From Sarcomyxa edulis (lineage: Eukaryota; Basidiomycota; Agaricomycetes; Agaricales; Mycenaceae), in the NCBI GenBank assembly GCA_009761415.1, contig QUOL01000007.1, forward strand, positions 310,001 through 374,000: a stretch of 64,000 bases of DNA, read 5' to 3'. Both the position numbers and the translations under genes were made by a program. This document shows positions 35,418 to 48,000 of this stretch, piece after piece (the first letter of the stretch is position 1; the number at the start of each line of letters is the position of its first letter). The notes under the pieces are model-generated. The model ran no database searches. It was not told the origin of the DNA and was given only the letters and a program-made list of their open reading frames with translations.

Positions 35418-35930
35418 AGTCCGAAAACGCGAACTGTCACGTCATGTCACAGAAAAATTTACCCGCTCCCCATACCCCGCACCGACCCCGCAGTCCAGCT
35501 GCTGATCATCACTTCGTGAGTTCCTTCGTGATTTTTCATTGCTTCTCTTTAGCCAATTATTCTAGAGACTTCAGCCCGCATGTCTCCTCAGGAATCACCC
35601 CTGGGTCCAAGGTGACAAGTGGGCTGCAGTTGACAGAATAATATTCAGTGCTATGCAGCAAGAACTGATTATTTTGCAGGCTACTGGCATATGCTTTGGC
35701 TACTTCGATCACGCGAGGTAAGCTACATATCCTCACCTCCAACCCCTACTCATTAGTCGAACTACTAGACGCGCTCGGGAGCAACGTATTCTCCCTTCTC
35801 TGCCACCACGATCTCAACTCTGGACTGCTCTCCTACCTTCTCCTTTGGTCCGTTACTCCGCGCCTCTACCTTCAAAGACAGCGACAACCTTACGGATGAG
35901 GACGACAACAAAGGAGCAGCAGGGCCAGAC

Positions 35931-37294
35931 TTGCACTCGGAGTTGGATACTACCGCGAACATTGACGCGAGTCTTAACGCGTCGATGAGCTTGAAGCGCC
36001 CAAGGCCACCCTCTCCTTTATGCGATGAACATCTATCCACGCGCCAACCAGCTATTTCTGACCCAATGACTCACACCCGCGTCAATTATCGCCACGCAAA
36101 GCGTTGCAAGAGGCGAAGGCTTCAGGAACAAACCCCGAGCATACGGACTATACAAAGCGTTGTTCAACCTGCGCCGTCAATAGCTACGAGTCTCAAAACT
36201 CAAGACCTACCAGCAGCTAGGGGCGGATACTCGGCCACCAACGCCACGTACAGTGGTGCCAAAGTCAGGCATGACGTCGAGGACTTGATGAAAAAAAGCT
36301 TTCGGCTGGTAGAATGGGATGGAATGTGAGAATTTCTAGCCCCTACTAGTGCCCGACATAACACGAGTCTAATCGTCTGCTACACAGCGAAGCAAGGCCA
36401 ATCATCGATGCTGAGCAACGAATCATTGCGGTACTTGCTGGCCAGCCGCGAGATATCTCCTACAGTCAAGCTGCAGAGGACGCGTTTCAGGAGATCTACA
36501 AAGAAGGCCAGAATGCAGCCTTTCGTAAGGATGAAAGGAGTCACCGAAGAGGAAGCTTCCCAGCACTGGCTGTTGGAGTATCATATGGGAAAGGCCAGAG
36601 ACAACCTGCAGTTCTGGATAACGGTAGCCATGCAGCCATGCTTCATCATTTGGTGGGTACAAGTTGTCTTCGTCGACTTGCCACCTTTGCGAGCGGTCAG
36701 TCATAACCTATTCAATAGTGCATCATATTCTGACCCTCAGCCCTATAATTAGCCGCATTTGCACTATGGGCCCCGAGAGTATACACGTATTACAAGGACC
36801 ACCTCGACGTTATGTATGATCGTCTTCCTCATCTCACACGCAACTTCAGCAGCAGCATCTTTGCTTGTGCGACGTTCAATTTCGGGCCTCACGTATGGAC
36901 TTACAAGCACCGCGATCCACTCAATTGCCCCTTTGGATGGTGCGCCATCCAGGCATTAGGCCATTTTGATGCTAAACGCGGTGGACACCTCATTCTATGG
37001 GACTTAAAGCTCATCATCGAGTTTCCTGCTGGATCCACCATACTGATTCCCTCTGCAACTCTGGTGCATTCTAATATTCCAGTACAACCGCACGAAACTC
37101 GTGCTTCGTTCACGCAATACTGCTCCGGCGGTTTATTTCGTTGGGTGGATAACGGATTTCGAACCGAGACAGAGCTGTCAATTGAGAATCCCGAGGAATA
37201 TGCACGTATGTTGAGGCTCAAAGAGTCTCGGTGGAAGATGGGACTTGGTCTGTTGTCTACTGTAGATGAGTTGCTGGAGAAAACTCCAGCCTGA
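35931..37294 (+). CDS. TET/JBP-like Fe(II)/2-oxoglutarate dioxygenase
   Basis: Exons 35931-36325, 36388-36695 and 36753-37294 give 414 aa; an extra 5' exon is possible because the frame is open upstream to about 35770. The N-terminus is basic (KRCKRRR). The third exon holds the catalytic core: FNFGPHVWTYKHRD with iron ligands H287 and D289, GWCAIQALGHFD, GGHLILWDLKLIIEFPAGS, then V-H-S-N with H340, and E-T-R-A-S-F with R351 as the probable 2-oxoglutarate ligand. All ligands are present. In mushroom fungi this protein type belongs to an expanded set related to the DNA 5-methylcytosine/thymine oxygenases TET and JBP and often lies next to KDZ transposases, as here (divergent from the CxC1 KDZ gene). 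The substrate is not shown by sequence alone. Confidence 0.75.
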
Positions 37295-38305
37295 GTTCAA
37301 AAATCCCGAGAAGTTGTGAAGTTGTGAAGTCGCGAACTTCACCAGACGCGTCGAACATATATTGGTTCAATCCCGGGCAGTTTCTAACTTTTTTGTATTT
37401 TTGATTAACGCTGTGCGTTTCACGTTGCTGGCTCATATATATTCGTTATGTATAGTATTAATGTACCTTTCTAGAGATACAGAATTTTTTCACTGTACCT
37501 ACAGGCCTCGCCACACGTAAATTCAATCCTACACTACTCAGTCCAACCTGATGGTTACCGGAGCAAATCGACTTATCTGAAAGCATGTACATGTAGAAGG
37601 ACTTGGTATATAAACTTTTTGTGCTCCTGTTGGTATGTGCAATAGCACATTAAATCGTTGAGACGGTGCTGAGATGCGCGTAAATGTGCCATTTTTTTTT
37701 TCGAAATCCTTGACTTTTAAGGTGTCATACTATCCACCGTATACGATAATACATGCCCAGCAAGAAACGAAGGTTCAATTCAGCATGTAGAGGCCACACC
37801 GAGCACAACAATCTGTCACGAAACCCTAACCCTAAACTTACAAAGGTTTCAGATCGACTGTCTGAGCCAATCAAACGCCTTCTTGGCACGGTCATCTGGC
37901 TTGAATGCCGGATTTCAACGATTTGTACCTTCGTAGGTGCGCTTTTCTAGATATTCACTATATTTTCAAAAAAAATGCCAAGGAGGCATTCACTGATACA
38001 ATAAAGACATATACTACTGACTAGCTGTAGGCAAGGGAGCAAGGGCTAACGACACATCTAAACGAAGGAGAAGTAGGGTAGGCATCAGTGAAGGGTATAG
38101 AGGGGAAGCCAAGTCAATAGTATGGATGTCGGAGCGAGGAAACCCTACCCGCCATATACCGAAGAACAAAGAGACGGTCAGCTTCAGCTACACTATGTGC
38201 ACGCTCAACTACAACACCAGTACTGCGACCTTGCATGGCCTTGCGAGCGGCCGCTCTGTCTGACGCGTTAACGAAAAAATATCACGAACAAAGAAAGACG
38301 TTTGC
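37295..38305. other. Noncoding stretch with a short telomere-like tract
   Basis: No gene supported. A telomere-like AAACCCTAACCCTAAAC run lies near 37821-37836, too short to be a telomere. A T run is at about 37692-37701 and several TATA-rich segments are present near 37430-37620. Confidence 0.5.
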
Positions 38306-38953
38306 TTACTTGCCCTGATAGACGCCTGGTGCAGGTCCGCAAACTATCACCCAATAAGCATCCTCCGAAGCAATAGGGCGAGGAGGGGGGACACGCCGGC
38401 GGGGTACACTAGTACTTGGTGGAGGGCCGACGGTGTTGGTGGCGACAGCTTGCGCATACGCAGCCTCAGCATCCTGCATAGTGCGGTAGCCACGAAAGTA
38501 ATTGCTAGGAAAGCCCTGCGTGGCAGCGGCTGTGGGGCCCCTACAACACCAGCAGATGAAGTCAGTAGAAATAAAGATATAGGGCCAGACTCACCAGTCC
38601 TTGAAAACCCCACGCCTTCGCCCATTGAAGACTACATATGCACCAAATTTTGCCTTCCCCTGCGAAGACAATGGTTGGAGATGTGAAAGGATTGCTCCAC
38701 GGCGGATGCATGCTTCGTCCGCCTCATCAAAGAGGTCATCTTCGCTGAGGCAATCCTCGAAAAAGTTGGCTTCGCTGAGACAATCCTCGGAGTCATCCTC
38801 ACTGAGGAAGCCCTCGAGGTCGTCTGCAGTGAGGGTGGCCTCGAAGGATTTTGAGTGGGACGCTGGCGAGGAGAATGAGAGGGAGGAGATTGAAGAGGTC
38901 AAAGATGATATGGAGGAGCGAGAATTTTTTTGGTCTATGAGGATGTATGTCAA
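38306..38953 (-). CDS. Protein with split viroplasmin/RNase H1 N-terminal-type domains
   Basis: Two exons (38953-38595 and 38540-38306) give 197 aa. After a Ser-rich start and a repetitive acidic tract (three near-copies of E-D-C-L-S-E-D-D) comes A-Y-V-V-F-N-G-R-R-R-G-V-F-K-D-W, followed after the intron by F-R-G-Y-R-T-M-Q-D-A-E-A-A-Y. That is the pattern of the small domain shared by fungal and other RNase H1 proteins and caulimovirus viroplasmins, which binds RNA-DNA hybrids. A second half-domain, YWVIVCGPAPGVYQGK, ends the protein directly at the stop, so a second copy looks cut short. No RNase H catalytic domain follows. Function is probably nucleic-acid binding, by family knowledge. Confidence 0.65.
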
Positions 38954-39365
38954 TCGAAATAATAGGGGTTGAGGTAAATTTTTTTCTTACCTTTATGCCT
39001 GGAGTGGGTTGAGGTAGGGGGAAGATTGAAAGCCTTCGAGGATGCTGTGCAAAGAAAAAACGGTGAGCTTTTTTTCTCTCTTGGTGCATACAATGGACCA
39101 CGTACCACGAAAATGAGCCATGTCTGAAACACGTTAGAATTCCGGAAAGAAAGAGGTAGAGAAATAACAAAGAAAAAGTGGAAGCAGAAGAATGGCAGCG
39201 TAGAGTTGATGAGAGGGCGGGAGGGCAGGAGGAAGGAAGAAAAGAGATGGTGGGGGTACGGGAGAGAGAGGCGCAAAGATTGGCGGAGCTTGAAATTTCG
39301 AAGATCAACTTGCCAGTTTATGCACGTGGTCGCGTTCTGGCCCAGGCCTCACCTCGGGAAACTCG

Positions 39366-41005
39366 GTGAGCGCTGGCGCGTTCGAAGTCATTGCCGACAC
39401 TTCGAAAATGATGGGACCTGATGCCTTCCAGGGTACACCGCCCCCTGCCAACCTCCAGACTTACGCTGCTCGCTACCCCGATCTTCCTCGACAGGAACCG
39501 CACTCCCCAACTCAGCGCAAGAAGCTCACCGATGCTCAGAAAAACACCAAGACATTAGCTCGTAAAGCAAAGGCCCTCGAAGAAGCGCGATTCCAGGACG
39601 ACCTCTCAGCTCTGGAAACACAGCACGACACGCTTGTCGACGAACTGGCCTCCAAACATTCGAAAGACCCAGCATACATAGTCTCTCTCCTTTCCAACTC
39701 CACCCACTACAAACAGCAACGCGCCCCTACACTACAAAACGCGTTGATTCATTACAAGAGCAAGGAGATCAATTCAAGTAAGTTTTCTTCAAATTTCTTG
39801 TATTGCCTCAACTCAAGAACCTCTAGAACTACCTCACGGAGAACGGAAAACACTCTTTGAACTCAAAGAGCTTGTTGCCGAAGACCCCGACCTGAAGAAC
39901 ATCACTCCGCACCGCCAAAAGCTTTTCATAGCCGACCTCATGGCCTCTCGGGAAGTGAAGAAGGTTGGGGCCAGGCTTACAAACCGTGCAGCAGCGAACG
40001 ACGTGCGCACAACCATAGCTCGTATAAGCTCCGAGGTGAGTTCCATATATAAATTTGGCCCGATACAAGCTCACTCCTCCCTCGTAGCTACAAAGCCTGG
40101 GAGATCGAACTGGGATTTACGCGCTTCTCCTGGTCACACGAGGACACATCGATGACACCGTGGCACCCAGCCTCTCTGGTACGCGGGACTCGCTGGATTT
40201 CTTCTACGACGTACTGCAGAAAGATGCCTACGATGTTGTACGGCTCTTTGAGCAGTGGGCGTGTAATAGAGCTCTGGGTAAGTGTCCAATTCTTCGTGAT
40301 GTATACGTGATTGACTTGAGCTTCCACCCACTTGCAGAAAGCATGGAGCGCGACACGCTTTCCAGCATGCGTGCTCAGTGCTCGAAATTAATCCTGAAAG
40401 GCTTGTGTGAGTTGAAGTTCCCGACACACCGTTTGTTCATGTCTGACAACTAATCGTCTTTTTCAGGTATGGCCGCTCAGTCAAAAGACATCACGATGAA
40501 CTATGCTAACTACGACACCGCAATAGTCAAACGCTACCGCGTCCGAATTCAATGGCCTCAAGGCATCAAATTTTCCAGCCCTTCCGATATTTCCGTGATC
40601 GATGACATTCGCCGTCTCCGCGACAATCTCAAGACCGGGGCCTGTTGCTGGATCCGCATGAGTGTGAGCGAGGTTGAAAAGCACATGAAGACGCTCGTCG
40701 ACGCCTTGCCGGAGGGGGGGGCAGTAGGAAAACCCAGGAAAAAGAGGTCAGATGCTGGGAAGGCACGAAAATGGAAGGCGCCTGTTGACGACAGCGGTGA
40801 TGTTGAGGGAGGAGAGACACAGGGACAGGCGAAGAAGCGAAAGAAGACGAAGGAGGGTAGCACGGTGCGCAAGAAGACAACGGCACAAAAATCGCGGAAA
40901 AACCCCTCTGGGAAGCTTCCCCCTGCCATGGCTCATAGGAGTCGCTCCCATATCAGCAGTGACGAGGACAGTGCCGACGCCGACAATGCCAACAACGGTG
41001 CATGA
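39366..41005 (+). CDS. 472-aa basic protein of unknown Agaricomycete family, five exons
   Basis: Exons 39366-39777, 39827-40035, 40088-40277, 40338-40406 and 40467-41005 fit in frame to 472 aa. The N-terminal half is helical (LTDAQKNTKTLARKAKALEE, then ELKELVAEDPDLKN). The middle has GDRTGIYALLLVTRGHIDD and D-F-F-Y-D-V-L-Q-K-D, then MNYANYDTAIVKRY, VRIQWPQGIKF and WIRMSVSEVEKH, which look like a compact folded region. The last 110 residues are a Lys/Arg-rich tail with several possible nuclear localisation signals. I recall this arrangement as a recurring unnamed multi-copy gene in mushroom genomes. The frame and splice sites are intact. DNA or RNA binding is a guess from charge only. Confidence 0.72.
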
Positions 41006-41565
41006 GAGACGTCCGCACTCGTGTCCCTCTCCTTTCTCTATCAACGACGACGACGGCAATGTGTGAACGGTTGGGCACGGTGTCCACATCGCTAACACTC
41101 ACCGTGTCCCATCCGCCATTCCCTATGTTATCGACGAAGGGAGAGAAATCTTTTCTCCATCCCATCCATACATAACTCGCATTACCATGATGCTTGTGCT
41201 ATGCCTTCCTGTAGCTATAGATATGCAGTAGATTTTGTCAATATATATATATAGTGATGCATTACATGGTCTCTCTGAGTAAGGAAAAAACTCGAGCTCG
41301 CTGCGGTCGACGACGAGCGCGAAGGCGCGACGACGAGCGCGAGTGTTTGGCAGTGTTTAATTTAGAGGGGATGGCGGACGGGAGGGAACGATGCCGAAGG
41401 GAGCGTCTGGAACGGTCCAGACAACCGGCTCCACAGTCGGCGGAGGTTACCGGTGGTGAGCTTCGAGTCTGAGGACAAGTCCCTCAGAGATATCGAGAAT
41501 TATAGAGGCGTAGGGGATCTGATGTTTTCCCCCCGAACTACTGGCGGTATTCTATTCATAGATTA
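41006..41565. other. Intergenic, simple repeats
   Basis: Contains a short TA run near 41241-41253 and a doubled GACGACGAGCGCGA block at 41309-41341. No gene supported. Confidence 0.5.
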
Positions 41566-42466
41566 CTACGTATTGGTAATAACAGTTGGGCCCATCAGGT
41601 GAGCCCAGGGGAATGCTGGACTGAGTGTTTGGTCTTGGGCGGTCAGCTTGAGGGAAGTGATTCGTGCTAGAGTCCTGAGATCGTGATTTCGATGCCTGCC
41701 GAGTCGAATGGTGTAGGATCTGAGAGTGGGCAGCATTTCCAAGGCCGAGAGGACCTGCATGCCTGTCTCCGGGTCACGACAATCACAGATAAAAGTGAGG
41801 TGTAGCTGTGGTGGAATGATCGAGGAGGCTACACACGTCTCCCCAACGCTGAATCATCTCGCGTCCCTCGCTAGTCTTCGAAACTAGTTCTGGATCGACG
41901 TTGTCAACGGGCTCAGAGCAATGCTCACACCTAACATCATGCATGAATGTGCCCTCGTGACCCATGGTACAAGACCAATAATTCAATCTGATGAGGAGTG
42001 AATGCATGGTGGCGAGATCTTTCGGATTGAGACGCAGGAGAGGCGCGAAAGTGAGAGCAATCTGGCCATGACCTTGTATGACGAAGTTATTGTCGCCATA
42101 GAAAATCTTGGATACCTCGTTGTAGACTGCTTTCAAACCGAGAAACAGCTCGAAAGGAAGCCGTGGACAACAGACGCGAACAGGAGACTCTTGTACCTCA
42201 TCGTGGTAGAAACAATGGCCATACTCGTCCCTTCCTAGATAATGCATTCCAGATTCTAGTGATGCAATTGGTGCTGGAAAATCGATGGGGGCAGTCCGAG
42301 TCAATCCAGCAAGATTGTAGATATCATATCTGACCTGGTCTGGGATCTCGAAGATGACATTGTGGCAACTGCGAGTCAGGCTCGAGGTACCTAATGTAGT
42401 GATACTGAGCCTTCGTGCAGACTCTGCAAAGCTGTTGGCTTGACAGTCAGTCTTTAGACTGAGCAA
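41566..42466 (-). pseudogene. F-box/DUF7730-like gene with a frameshift
   Basis: The frame from ATG 42466 reads through FEIPDQVRYDIYNLAGL, C-C-P-R-L-P-F-E-L-F-L-G-L, VYNEVSKIFYGDNNFVIQG and LNPKDLATMHSLLIRLNYW, the typical run of the unnamed F-box-like proteins of filamentous fungi. At about 41810 the expected continuation (F-I-C-D-C-R-D-P-E-T-G and LSALEMLPTLRSYTIRLGRH) is found in another frame, down to about 41566. No intron of reasonable length joins the two, so a single-base indel or sequencing error is likely. A true F-box segment is not visible. Confidence 0.5.
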
Positions 42467-43670
42467 CTCAGGTGGCAGATCGGTTCGGAAGTATTCGCAG
42501 TGATGTGTTATATTTCAGCTGGAAAAGGATTCGGGAATTAGAGTGGCCTCACCTAGGGCAGTTCTTTGAGCGGTCGATCCGGACCTTTGAGGGGAGGTTT
42601 TTGTAAGGGCGGTAACCACCCTCCAAGGCCCATTATCGGGCTTCGAATAGTTGTATATAAATCTAAAAATATAAGCTTTTTCGGTTTCGAAAATCGGATC
42701 CCGATCCAATCTTCCAGGTCCTCCTCCAGGGGATTTCGGGATTATCGACGGCTCGGAAGCCCGTGCCAAACACTCCTCCTCCACAAAAAAAAACATATCA
42801 ATTCCACGTGATCAGATATTACTCGCGTCTTGAAAAAAAAAGTCGCGTCGCGCGGCACAAATCCAAACGTTCAAACGTTGGACAACTAGGTACGTCCGTT
42901 CTCATCCTTATTCGACGTGACCGTGACCAAATCCAACTCCATCCACAGCTACTACCACCACCATCACCACTACTACCACTACCAACCCAGGTATGTCGAT
43001 CCTCCGTCGAATATCACCGCGAATTTGTTGAGCTTACTGTTCTTCTTCAAATCAGCTATAATAAAACCCAGGTAAGACGATTATTACTGACTTTTTGAAC
43101 GCGTTTCGACGTACCTATTCAGCATGTGCCCCGGACTCGTCATCACCTACCGTTGCGGCCGGCGTCGCTGGAGGACCGATTTCTGCGCGAATCGTACTCT
43201 TACTCGTCGCCGTCGAGGATCCCGTCGCCGCCGTCAAGCCTGCGGCGTGCCCCCGCGCCTCAAGCTCCACACTGACCACTTTTGTGGCGCCATCGGATGC
43301 CCCCTCATCCCTGGCACTGCGTCGGCCCCGTCTCACTAGGTACCTTGTTAATCCGTTCGTGGTTTTTACTTCACCCTTAACCCGACTTGCGTAGGCGTTT
43401 CTCGACGATCTAACGGCTCAAAAAAGGGTGAAAGAAATGTTAGGGTTGAGCGATAGTTTGGGGGCGTCGTTTTGGCAGTTGCGATCTTCCGGGATATATT
43501 GATTTGAAAGGCCAATTTTTGATAGCGAGTCTGTGCGGTAATTAGCGATATTCCAGCAAAATAGTTTTCGAATTCTCGAGGTGTTCAGTGAGAAATGTTG
43601 GATGTTACGAACGGCTCGTAGAATAGAGTCGGTGATATGATTACTATACCAAATAAATGTGAGTAGACGC
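42467..43670. other. Mostly noncoding; simple repeat and one doubtful short ORF
   Basis: A CCA/CTA-type triplet repeat lies at about 42945-42990. An open frame at 43124-43339 (71 codons, Arg- and Cys-rich) follows a possible acceptor, but nothing supports it as a gene. T- and A-runs occur near 42786 and 42833. Confidence 0.35.
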
Positions 43671-43679
43671 TGGTAACTG

Positions 43680-44183
43680 CAGAATCGCGTACCCTAGTGA
43701 GCAAAAGTCAAGCGGGAAGACAGCAGATTGCGCGAGATCAGTGCGAATCGGAGAGACGTGCTCGCAGCCTGAGAGCGTTTTGTGTGTGTGGAAACTCGAA
43801 GGGTGAGAGGCCACAGCGCGTTTGGTCTATATCCTTGGTCTGAAAGATAGACCTGCGTGTGTGCGTGAGTGAGTGGTCTTGAGTGAGTGTGCGTGAGAGA
43901 GTGTGTGTTCAGGATCGATGAGCCGCGGAGGCAGAATCGCGTACCCTAGTGAGCAAAAGTCAAGCGGGAAGACAGCAGATTGCGCGAGATCAGTGCGAAT
44001 CGGAGAGACGTGCTCGCAGCCTGAGAGCGTTTTGTGTGTGTGGAAACTCGAAGGGTGAGAGGCCACAGCGCGTTTGGTCTATACTCTTGGTCTGAAAGAT
44101 AGACCTGCGTGTGTGCGTGAGTGAGTGGTCTTGAGTGAGTGTGCGTGAGAGAGTGTGTGTTCAGGATCGATGAGCCGCGGAGG
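43680..44183. repeat. Tandem duplication of a 252-bp unit
   Basis: Units 43680-43931 and 43932-44183 are almost identical; I see one dinucleotide difference (TATATCC versus TATACTC). The unit contains a GT/GAGT-rich part. No coding potential is evident, and the high identity shows that the duplication is recent. Confidence 0.9.
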
Positions 44184-45002
44184 TTTACGACATCTAAATA
44201 TAATCTAAATATAGAAACTTATCGACTATAGTTCAAGTTCCGACTCTTCATCATTCCACCCACTCCCGCCGTAAACTCCGTAAACTCCACCAACACCGCC
44301 GACGAGTCTTTCCCAACAATGCGTCAAACACCACTACACAGTTTGGGAGCCGGATTGAGGGTAAGTGGCACCCAACATATCTATATCAAATGTATACTTG
44401 ATCAAGTCCTCCACATCTTAGTGCACCCACTCCCGAGGGACATCGTCAAACATCCAATGAGTTGCGGGATGGTTTCTGGTCGAAATAGGGGGTGATTTCC
44501 TGATGAGGCGGTTCCTTCCTCCGTGTTGTAGATCGCCCTGGGCTGCCACACGTATGTTCAAACGCGTAATCTTCCGTATCAAGTGCCAAGCATGGGTAGT
44601 ATATCAATTTCGAATATTCCAGGGATGCTTCGCAATGGAGAGTCAAAAGTGTCACAATGTATCCGTAGGCAGCAAGTATGGGCTTCAGATACACAACAAA
44701 TATTTTGTATACGTATATCACTTCGAGGTATTTGTTCTATAAGGAATAATGACCGAAAACCAGACCGATTCATCGAAGCAGAATTGTAATCAAGGCATTG
44801 TATCGGGTATATGAGACCAATCTGTGTTGGTTTCCGATGTGAGAGACTTATTCGTTCTCTGATTGGCTGATAACTCTGTTCGACCCAATTAGGCCAATTG
44901 ATCCGTGTTTATTTCCAAGGATGCAGCCCTCTCGGCATTTCCCGCAAAGGACTTGAGCCCTTTTTTGCCATCGACTTTTGCAAGTCACACTCCAGTACCT
45001 TG
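44184..45002. other. Stretch without a supported gene
   Basis: Several short open frames on both strands between 44446 and 44789 overlap one another and show no motif. The segment ends at the start of the Ulp1-type KDZ gene. Confidence 0.35.
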
Positions 45003-48000
45003 ATGCACCACATACCCCAATTATCAAAGAGCCGAGGCAGGCAACCCGTCACGTCAGGAATTGGCAAACAATACACATCACCCGCTAGGCGCCAGAGTCA
45101 CAAAACTAAAATATTCTCGAGAGTTCCAGGCCTCGCACGGAAAGTCTCTGCTTTGCAAGAGAGGCTCGCAGCGCTCAAAGCACCCAAGACTCCTAATGAC
45201 CCATGTGCTGACGAGTCTATCAGTACAGATCCATCCTCAGATTGGGTTGACGAGCCCGTCGAGTCGATTATCTCGCCATCTAAGGCACCGCCATCGACTC
45301 CACGCCGAACTGTGCCAGACCTAAAGGGCGAGCGCCTTTATCGTAGCTGGAAACAGCTTGCTCCCACTCTCGTGGATCCTCTCAATTACTACATCAGTCA
45401 TTCCATTGGGCAGCCTATCCCACTCATTCCTGATACCCTTTACTCGACATGTCATCAAAGTTGCACACCAAAGTTTACTAACATCAATGCCCTCTTCTAT
45501 GACCGTAAGCATTATCTTTTGGTTAAAGTTTTCCATCTCAACAGAACACCACTATCAAGGATTTGAGACCATCGTAGTCTCAGCCTGTAAATGCCAATCA
45601 CTCTCCCAAATTCTCGTAACACATGGCCTTTTCCCAACAGCTCCTTCCCAACCTCGCGTCGCGGTCTCTATAGACCTACTTACATTCTATAACTGCCTTT
45701 TTGAACGGTCTTGTGACGCCGTTACCGCTATAGCTGAAGCACTCCATAGCTTCTATATCCGCCGAGGATTGCACCCCAAAACCATCAAGGTCAGTCCTCT
45801 ACTTTCCTTCCTTTTAATTCTTTCGAAACCTTCCGTCCAGGGCGACGCCATCCGCGACCCTTACCGTCGGGGATTTGGGTATGCAGTCCAATGGTATGAT
45901 GCAGTCTACCAAGAACTCCAACGACGAGTCGACGATTGCGTGACTGCAGCTGTGAAGACCATTCAAAGCAAGAAACTCAATCGTACAAACCCACCATTGT
46001 CCCACGACATTTCACAGTCTACTTTACAGCCGGCCTTCACTCTTTCCGAACCGACTCCCGCCGCCATACCAACTCCTGTCCTTACCCCACCAACTCCAGC
46101 TCCTGCCAACCCAAAGCCCGATGGTCCCACTGCCACACCTAAACTCACTCGTAGTGAATGTGCGCGAATTCTACAGCTGCGATGTCCTTGCTGTTTTGGC
46201 GGCATCGAGCATGGTCGAAGCATTCAAGAGTAAGCCGTTATGTTCTACTATCTTTCTACCAAGTCAACCCCTGACATTTCATCTAGATGTGACTTTCATG
46301 TAGCTACCGATGCGACATTCCACCACCGCCACATGGTCACCGCAGGCGACTCACCACATTTCTTTGATCCGTCCTATATAATCTCCAAGGAATTCGTCGA
46401 CTCCGTTGGTGACCAAATAGAAGCAAACCGTCAGCGTCCCACTAAACCATACACTCCAAAGGTTCCTAAAGAAGCGATTGATGAATGCGAGAAGTCCTAT
46501 GAGGCGGCGGATGGCAACAAAGTGAAAACTGCCATGGATCGCTTTGATGACACAGGCCTCATGGCCTTGGTCTGCCGCCATGACATCCCACTTTTCTTTG
46601 CTAATGTCGACACTCCTGGAGAACAACAGAAATACCCTATTGCTTTACTCGAGCACTTCTTTACTCTAATACCCGAGGACTCTACCGTGGCATGTCTGTA
46701 CGATGTCGGGTGTGTACTCGACCGCAGTCTCTGTCTTGTAAGTCTGGCATCCATATCCCACAAGTCTCTTCAATTGCTAACCTCATTCAGTACGACCACC
46801 TCCCAGAAAACGTCACGTCGCGACTCATCTTTGCTACCAGCGCGATGCATGCCTATGGCCATCAATGGTCGTGCCAACTCGTGTATAACCCCCGCTTACG
46901 CGCTGGCCTGGGACTTAGTGAAGGAGAAGGTACGGAGCGACTGTGGTCCCGTCTAAGGAAACTTATTGGTCTGACTCGAAGCTCTGCGGTCTGTCTCTCA
47001 CTCATCACTCATCTGAAGTTTCTGTGAGCTAAACTAAACGAAACATTTAGAGAACACGAAGACTCTGGATTATCGACCGGCAAGCCGGTGCCATAGGGCG
47101 TGATCTACGAGATGACCTTGGTAGCTGGCTTGTCCGCAGGCTACGCACAGGGGTTGAAGCCCAAGGCAATGCTGCTAAAGAGGTTCTTGCTCAATGCGGA
47201 GTGGAAGTTCCAGTCCTCCGGGAGCAATGGGCACTTCAGAACGAATCACAGCTTTCCCTTCGCTCTCGTAAGTACTCTTACACTATTGCCATTATAAAAA
47301 CCTTACATTGTACAGACGCCCCTGCCCGTCTTAAGAAGGAGCTCGACACCATCCTGGTCCTTCAAGGCGACCTTGAGACTATCAACCTCACCATTGCGAA
47401 TGCCCGTTTAATGATCTCCAAGTCTTCCAGCTCTGAAAGATCCCTACAACTCCTCTTCACGCTGGAAGACACGCACGACGAGCTCAAGATCCAAGTCGAG
47501 AAACTCTACTCATCGCTCAACGTTACTGACTCCTTCCCAGAACTCCAAGGCCTCAATCTCGAGTATGTGCGTACTCTTTTAATGGCGCGCGACTTGAAAA
47601 TCAATATTCGAAAGCGCGCTATTGAGAGCTTCTTCGAATGGGACAAGTTAGATCGTGCATCTGGAGGGGCAAACCCGGCTTTGGGTCAGTACTTGAGATC
47701 GACCAGACATAATCTATGTGCCTAACCAGCATTATCGTTAGGTACCAAGCTACACCAGCAAACACGCAAGGCAATTACCAAGCGCAAACCGGCGCTTCTA
47801 GCCGCCATACGGAAGTTCAACCGCTACTGTGAGACGCTAGCACAGCTCAATGATCCAAAATGGAATATCCCTGTTCCTACTCCGCTTCCTATCCAACTTG
47901 CCGTGCTTCGGGATGACTCTACTCTCATGGAAGATGTTTGGGTCGCACCATCTCCTATTGAGACTCCCCGCTGGCTCAGCGATGTCGACGTGCGAAAGGG

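Noticed and set aside
37821..37836. Telomere-like AACCCTAACCCTAA tract
   Set aside because: Only about two and a half units, unlinked to other subtelomeric signs; chance or a trace of break repair is enough to explain it.
43124..43339. 71-codon Arg/Cys-rich ORF
   Set aside because: Short, GC-rich and overlapped by open frames on both strands; no family pattern.
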